Shown: piece after piece, positions 5,086 through 8,828 of the stretch
Layout of the letters: each line of letters opens with the position of its first letter
How positions within the stretch are numbered: position 1 is the first letter of the stretch
Assembly (NCBI GenBank): GCA_023266155.1
Contig: JAHFRS010000040.1
Location: forward strand, 1 to 8,828
Reading direction: 5' to 3'
Source of the DNA: an archaeon
GTDB taxonomy: Archaea; Nanobdellota; Nanobdellia; Woesearchaeales; GW2011-AR9
Length of the DNA: 8,828 bases
Program-made: the position numbers and the translations under genes
The notes under the pieces: model-generated
What the model was told of the DNA's origin: nothing
What the model saw: the letters and a program-made list of their open reading frames with translations, nothing else
Databases searched by the model: none

Positions 5086-5814
5086 ATGAAAAATATTCCT
5101 TCCATTAAAGTATTAAGAGAAAGAATGCATGATCCGACAAGACCAATTTCAGGTATGAATAAGTTAGAAGTAGATTGTGCAGTTTATATCACTAAATTTT
5201 TTTTGTATACACCGTTGAAACCGATGCAGGTAATGTTTCTGTGGTTTATCCTTCAGATTGTGAGCTGTATTATTATTGCGCATGGTGGTTATTGGTATAT
5301 AGTGGGGGGTGTTTTACTGTATCAATTGAGCGCAATTTTAGATAATGTTGACGGCCAGATGGCGCGTTTTTATGGAGAGCAAAGTGTGCTAGCAATGTAT
5401 GTTGATCAAATTTATCATTGGATAAATTATCCTTTACTTTTCTTGGCTCTGGGTTATGCAGCTGATGTTATGTGGTTGGGTATCGCGAATGCGGTCATTT
5501 TTGTATATACCAAGTTATTTGTGTTTAATCCTAGTATTTATAATCTTAAAAATGAGCATGTTGAAAGTGTCTTAAAAGGGATATATTGGAGTCCACGTAA
5601 GGAAGGTCAAAAAACAACTCTCATGAAAATATACGATCTATTTAGGTTAAATCTCTTGCTCAACGTTTTGTTTTTTGGTGTTTTGTTTAATATTGTAGTG
5701 ATTACGCTCTACATTTATCTCATGGTATTTGTTGGGGAATTTTTCCGAAAGTTCCTCTACACCATTTCCCAATTCCGAAAAGTAGATAAAGAACTGTATG
5801 GAAACAAGAAATAA
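5086..5814 (+). CDS. CDP-alcohol phosphotransferase family membrane protein
   Basis: A 242-residue integral membrane protein with several hydrophobic segments (about 45-65, 70-85, 115-150 and 185-220). It carries the CDP-alcohol phosphotransferase signature from D86: DNVDGQMAR (D86, D89, G90, A93, R94) and then D107. The family moves a phospho-alcohol from a CDP-alcohol to a second alcohol, making phospholipid headgroups or phospho-linked lipids at the membrane. The canonical pattern is D-x2-D-G-x2-A-R-x8-G-x3-D-x3-D. Here the second Gly is A103 and the fourth Asp, thought to act as general base, is H111, so either the chemistry is adjusted or this is a His-type subfamily. Substrates are unknown; the context points to envelope lipid or glycolipid synthesis. 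It converges on nadE with 54 bases between the stops. Confidence 0.85.
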   Translation: MKNIPSIKVLRERMHDPTRPISGMNKLEVDCAVYITKFFLYTPLKPMQVMFLWFILQIVSCIIIAHGGYWYIVGGVLLYQLSAILDNVDGQMARFYGEQSVLAMYVDQIYHWINYPLLFLALGYAADVMWLGIANAVIFVYTKLFVFNPSIYNLKNEHVESVLKGIYWSPRKEGQKTTLMKIYDLFRLNLLLNVLFFGVLFNIVVITLYIYLMVFVGEFFRKFLYTISQFRKVDKELYGNKK

Positions 5815-5851
5815 CTTGTGGTGGTTATATTATCCCTCAATGAGTTGATAC

Positions 5852-5857
5852 TTTTTT
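5852..5857 (+). terminator. T6 tract between the convergent CDP-alcohol phosphotransferase and nadE genes
   Basis: CTTTTTTG lies 37 bases after the stop of the plus-strand gene. Next to it is a perfect 12-bp palindrome GATAAATTTATC (5862-5873) overlapping the nadE stop. Possible termination region; weak evidence. Confidence 0.25.
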
Positions 5858-5868
5858 GATGGATAAAT

Positions 5869-7851
5869 TTATCTCATACGATTCTCTCCTACAATTCTCT
5901 TATATTTCACAAGGGATAATATCTTTTTTCTTAGTTGTTTGTACTTTTGTGTCAACATAAATGGGAGCTGGCTTTCTCTGATATCATACCCGTAGGATGA
6001 TTTACTTACAACGATGATAGGCGGTGCCTGTATTCTTTTGAAAACATTCTGTTGGATTCTTCTGGAAAAGTCTTCTAAATCTTCTACAAATATGTTGGGA
6101 TCGTCTATCTCCCATCTTTGTACTAATTCTGTAGAAATACCTAAATTCTGTTCTAATGTGCCTTCAAGATACCATTGGGCAATATCCTCCATTGTTTTTT
6201 TATTATAATCAGCATAAGCTTCGAGAAGGGCATCATGATAGCCCCATTTAAATGGGTCTATCTGTTTCTCTTTGAGCTCTGCGGTTGGAGGCAATTTAAA
6301 CCTAAACAATTTATCTGGAAAGAGGATTTTTGGGATTACTTCTTTTTGAAATATTTCGTTATTAAGATATCTTGTCATCTCAAAAATTTCTGACTTTGTC
6401 AGATCACCAATCGGCGCTATAACACCATCAACATCTCCATATAACGTAGCGTATCCTGTGGCTATCTCTATTTTATTGCCATTATTGGTGAACAATGCTC
6501 CTTCTTGTGAAGCAAGATTAGAGAGTATAGTCGTTCCTCTTATTTTGGCCTGAATGTTCTCAGCTACTAGCAGGTTTATTTTTTTATTGGTGCTATGTTT
6601 GCCAATGATTTTTTCATTTAATTCTACTTGATCTGCGATGGGAATTGTAATAAAAGGAATACCTAATGTTCTTGCGACGTGATTTGCAACGTCTTTAGTC
6701 TCTTGTGTGTTAAAATGCGTGGGCATATTAATCCCTGTTACTTTATCTTTGCCAACTGCTTGCACAACTAATGCTGCAACTAAAGAGCTATCTACGCCCC
6801 CACTAAGTCCAATGATAAATTTCGGATGTTGGACTGAGCCAATCATGTTTTTTATATGTTTTATTCCAGTTATAATTGCCTCATACTTTTGAGCTATTTT
6901 TTCTTTTTCAATTCTCTCAAGGGGAAGATTATTGTATGTCTTATCATCAACAATCATCAACTCTTCTGCATATGGTGTTTGACTAAATAATACTGGCAAA
7001 CCATCTGATGAATATACAGTGGTTCCACCATCAAACGTAATCACATTCTTGCCATTATTTTGGGCGCCAACGCAATTTACATATAAAAATGGTACAAAAC
7101 TACTTCCACCACATTTTTTAATAAATTGTATTCTTCTATCACGTGCTTTATTTTTACCATAAGTCCAGGGAGAAGCAGAGAGGTTTATAATCAATTTTGC
7201 GCCATTATCTGTGAGTATTTTAGTAGTATTTAGTACTTCCCCTTTATATCTATAATCTTCACACCACAAATCCTCACACAGTTCAAAGCCAATTGGAATT
7301 TTAATCCCTTTGACATCAATTAAATAAGGCTGTAATAAATCTTTTATGTTCACATTAAAATCTTCCGCAATATCTTTTAGAGAAAAAAAATACCTCTTAT
7401 CGTCAAAAAAGCGATAGTTGGGCAGTAGGTTTTTTGGTTGAATTCCAGGTGGCAGTAGACTATGCTCTCGTAATCTTGGTACGGGTTCTCCATTTTGTAT
7501 AATATATATTGCATTGTACTTTCTCATTCTTCCATCTTGATTATGGTGGTTGGATGAGTCATTTATTCGGTTATTTATCTCTTCTTTTGAATCACCATAT
7601 ATATTGCCAAAAGCTACAGCGATACCGTTACTTGCAACTAACATTTGCTGATTATAACTCATTAAATCGAATACAATATGATTTTTATTCCAATCATCTC
7701 CGATAAAATAACCACCAATACACATTTCGGGAAAGACAATTAAATCAACTTTTTTTTCCTTGGCATTTTTAATACAAGACAGAATTTTAGTTATATTTAT
7801 GTCTGGTCTTCCAGCTATCACTTCCATCTGGGCAAGGGCAATTCTCATCAT
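5869..7851 (-). CDS. nadE: Glutamine-dependent NAD+ synthetase
   Basis: A full-length 660-residue two-domain enzyme making NAD+ from nicotinic acid adenine dinucleotide, ATP and glutamine, the last step of NAD synthesis. The N-terminal nitrilase-like glutaminase domain (about 1-300) opens with MRIALAQMEVIAGRPDINI and carries the Glu-Lys-Cys triad: E42 in VFPEM, K140 in PKNLLPNYRFFD, and C192 in GFELCEDLW. The C-terminal ATP-pyrophosphatase domain has the PP-loop FIIGLSGGVDSSLVAAL (SGGVDSS at 350-356), then GINMPTHFNTQET, and ATGYATLYGDVDGVIAPIGD near 465-485. All expected catalytic residues are present, so it should be active. The gene begins with two ATG codons (7851 and 7848); a TATA-like box at 7869-7877 fits a leaderless start at the second slightly better. 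It is divergent from the sugar-nucleotide dehydrogenase, which uses NAD+. The ORF stays open upstream to about 8052, but that stretch runs through a mobile element and is not coding. Confidence 0.95.
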   Translation of the reverse strand: MMRIALAQMEVIAGRPDINITKILSCIKNAKEKKVDLIVFPEMCIGGYFIGDDWNKNHIVFDLMSYNQQMLVASNGIAVAFGNIYGDSKEEINNRINDSSNHHNQDGRMRKYNAIYIIQNGEPVPRLREHSLLPPGIQPKNLLPNYRFFDDKRYFFSLKDIAEDFNVNIKDLLQPYLIDVKGIKIPIGFELCEDLWCEDYRYKGEVLNTTKILTDNGAKLIINLSASPWTYGKNKARDRRIQFIKKCGGSSFVPFLYVNCVGAQNNGKNVITFDGGTTVYSSDGLPVLFSQTPYAEELMIVDDKTYNNLPLERIEKEKIAQKYEAIITGIKHIKNMIGSVQHPKFIIGLSGGVDSSLVAALVVQAVGKDKVTGINMPTHFNTQETKDVANHVARTLGIPFITIPIADQVELNEKIIGKHSTNKKINLLVAENIQAKIRGTTILSNLASQEGALFTNNGNKIEIATGYATLYGDVDGVIAPIGDLTKSEIFEMTRYLNNEIFQKEVIPKILFPDKLFRFKLPPTAELKEKQIDPFKWGYHDALLEAYADYNKKTMEDIAQWYLEGTLEQNLGISTELVQRWEIDDPNIFVEDLEDFSRRIQQNVFKRIQAPPIIVVSKSSYGYDIRESQLPFMLTQKYKQLRKKILSLVKYKRIVGENRMR

Positions 7852-7868
7852 CTAATGATTAGGGGAGT

Positions 7869-7877
7869 TATTTTTAA
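7869..7877 (-). promoter_or_regulatory. TATA-like box of nadE
   Basis: Reads TTAAAAATA on the minus strand, centred about 25 bases before the second Met codon (7848) and 22 before the first (7851). No Shine-Dalgarno-like site lies before either codon. Confidence 0.4.
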
Positions 7878-7953
7878 CTTTATCGATTCTTAGGTTCATT
7901 TCTGAACTATTTTGAAATAGAGAACAGATGACCAAAAGCTTTATTAATCGTTT

Positions 7954-8082
7954 GTATTTATTTAGCACCTTCGAAATCTTCGTCGTAAAAATCGTAAGAG
8001 CTGCTTCCCCGTAGGGGGCGACCCCCGCGCAGCTCTCGATGAGGCTTCGCATGATTTCGACTTTATGGTGCTAAATAAATAC
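7954..8082. mobile_element. Family 2 miniature hairpin element with 8-bp target duplication
   Basis: Perfect 16-bp terminal inverted repeats GTATTTATTTAGCACC (7954-7969) and GGTGCTAAATAAATAC (8067-8082) are flanked by the identical 8-bp direct repeat AATCGTTT at 7946-7953 and 8083-8090. The ends match those of the element at 3607-3881 at 12 of 13 bases (GTA[C/T]TTATTTAGC), with the same duplication length. The interior is a nested fold: TCGAAATC (7971-7978) with GATTTCGA (8053-8060); ATCG (7991-7994) plus GAGCTGC (7998-8004) with GCAGCTC (8029-8035) plus CGAT (8037-8040); and an apex GGGGGCGACCCCC (8014-8026). The apex is GC-rich against AT-rich surroundings. It has no ORF and sits in the roughly 300-bp divergent region between nadE and the dehydrogenase; nothing else but promoters is seen there. 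Confidence 0.9.
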
Positions 8083-8103
8083 AATCGTTTTGGTCTTGAA
8101 AAC

Positions 8104-8117
8104 TAGATAATATTAAG
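8104..8117 (+). promoter_or_regulatory. Candidate TATA-like region of the dehydrogenase gene
   Basis: GATAATATTAAG within this stretch lies 13 bases beyond the target duplication of the miniature element and 33-46 bases before the ATG at 8150. It would give a short leader carrying the Shine-Dalgarno site. Confidence 0.3.
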
Positions 8118-8138
8118 TCAAAAAGTGTGTATTTTAAC

Positions 8139-8144
8139 AGGTGA
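8139..8144 (+). promoter_or_regulatory. Shine-Dalgarno site of the dehydrogenase gene
   Basis: AGGTGA matches the 16S rRNA 3' tail and ends 5 bases before ATG 8150. A nearer ATG at 8146 opens a frame that stops after six codons, so 8150 is the start. Confidence 0.6.
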
Positions 8145-8149
8145 AATGT

Positions 8150-8828
8150 ATGAAAATAGGAATTAGTAATGATTTATTAGATGGTACACAAAAAATAGGG
8201 GTCTGGGGCATAGGCTATATCGGAATTACTAATGTTATTCATTTTTCTGAGAGCGGAGTAAAGTCTATTTGCTTTGATATTAGTAAAAATGTTGTTGAAG
8301 ATATTAATCAAGGAATGGTGAGGATACCCAATTTAGAGAGCTGGATGGGACAACAACTGAGACCTTTTGTGGATAGAGGACTTATAAAAGCGACAACCGA
8401 TTTTAATGAATTAAAAGATTGCCCTATTCACTTTATTGCGGTTCCAACGGAAAAAGATGAAAAACCATGGCTTGATGCAATAAAAGATGTGCTGAAGAAA
8501 ATAAAATCATTTGGCGATAACAGACTTATTGTCATTGAATCTACGTTAACTCCTGGTACGGTTGATACGTTAACCAAAGAATTAGATTTAAAGAACCCCA
8601 TCGCCGTAGCACCAAGAAGGGACTGGTTTCAGTCTCCGGAAATGAATTTAAGGAACCTTCCCCGTGTTTTCGGTGTGAATAACGCTGAATATACTGAAGA
8701 TTTCAAAAATGTTTTGTCGATTGTTTGTAATACTTTATTGGTGGCGTCAAATCACAAAGTTGCTGAGATGGTTAAATCAGTTGAGAATAGTTTGCTTCAT
8801 GTACCAGTTGCGTATGCTATGGAAGTTG
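8150..8828 (+). CDS. Nucleotide-sugar dehydrogenase (UDP-glucose/GDP-mannose dehydrogenase family), 3' end cut off
   Basis: The first 226 codons of an NAD-dependent dehydrogenase that would oxidise a nucleotide sugar to the uronic acid for glycan synthesis. The Rossmann motif is GVWGIGYIG (17-25), with D43 (SICFDIS) at the end of strand 2 to bind the NAD ribose. A VPTEKD segment follows at 99-103. IESTLTPGT (129-137) matches the conserved 'x-x-S-T-x-x-P-G-T' loop. AEMVKSVENSLLHVPVAYAMEV begins the central domain at 205, with K209 and N213 matching the family's catalytic Lys/Asn helix. The usual 'S-P-E-R' segment is replaced by VAPRRDWF (153-160), so this is a divergent branch and the sugar cannot be named. 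The catalytic Cys and C-terminal UDP-binding domain lie beyond the window. Confidence 0.85.
   Translation, partial: MKIGISNDLLDGTQKIGVWGIGYIGITNVIHFSESGVKSICFDISKNVVEDINQGMVRIPNLESWMGQQLRPFVDRGLIKATTDFNELKDCPIHFIAVPTEKDEKPWLDAIKDVLKKIKSFGDNRLIVIESTLTPGTVDTLTKELDLKNPIAVAPRRDWFQSPEMNLRNLPRVFGVNNAEYTEDFKNVLSIVCNTLLVASNHKVAEMVKSVENSLLHVPVAYAMEV

Noticed and set aside
7852..8052. Minus-strand 66-residue open frame upstream of nadE
   Set aside because: It runs through the hairpin miniature element and the nadE promoter, has no recognisable features, and nadE begins with the conserved MRIALAQ at its own ATG.

Overview
The window most likely comes from an archaeon. The clearest sign is a 24-codon fragment at the left edge (minus strand) that reads as the start of a DRG-type GTPase, a family of Archaea and eukaryotes. 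In addition, several genes have a T/A-rich TATA-like box about 25-28 bases before the start codon with almost no leader, as in archaeal leaderless transcription, while two others have a Shine-Dalgarno site. The phylum cannot be told from this sequence.

Layout, left to right: (1) DRG-family GTPase start (minus, cut by the window edge). (2) A broken transposase gene (167-719) split by a palindromic miniature element, which itself carries a second miniature element. (3) A two-gene operon: radical SAM/SPASM protein (771-2027) and a 490-residue polytopic lipid-linked glycan flippase (2036-3508). (4) A 275-bp miniature element with 8-bp target duplications (3607-3881), containing a second, identical copy of the palindromic element that splits the transposase. 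(5) A class I SAM methyltransferase (3958-5037) and a CDP-alcohol phosphotransferase (5086-5814). (6) A convergent glutamine-dependent NAD+ synthetase (5869-7851, minus). (7) A 129-bp hairpin miniature element with a perfect 8-bp target duplication (7954-8082), in the divergent promoter region between nadE and (8) a nucleotide-sugar (UDP-glucose/GDP-mannose type) dehydrogenase that runs off the right end.

Flippase, methyltransferase, CDP-alcohol phosphotransferase and sugar-nucleotide dehydrogenase together suggest a surface glycan or glycolipid island. NAD+ synthetase may be there by chance, or may supply cofactor for the dehydrogenase. The specific product cannot be read from the sequence.

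The most remarkable content is a nested set of non-autonomous mobile elements of two families. Family 1 has TA target duplications and ends beginning TATAG (variant TATAC): two identical 94-bp copies and one 128-bp insertion. Family 2 has 8-bp duplications and ends GTA(C/T)TTATTTAGC: two elements. The window contains its own empty-site control for one insertion, and removing the other in silico rejoins the transposase reading frame exactly. No gene for a transposase able to move either family is visible here.
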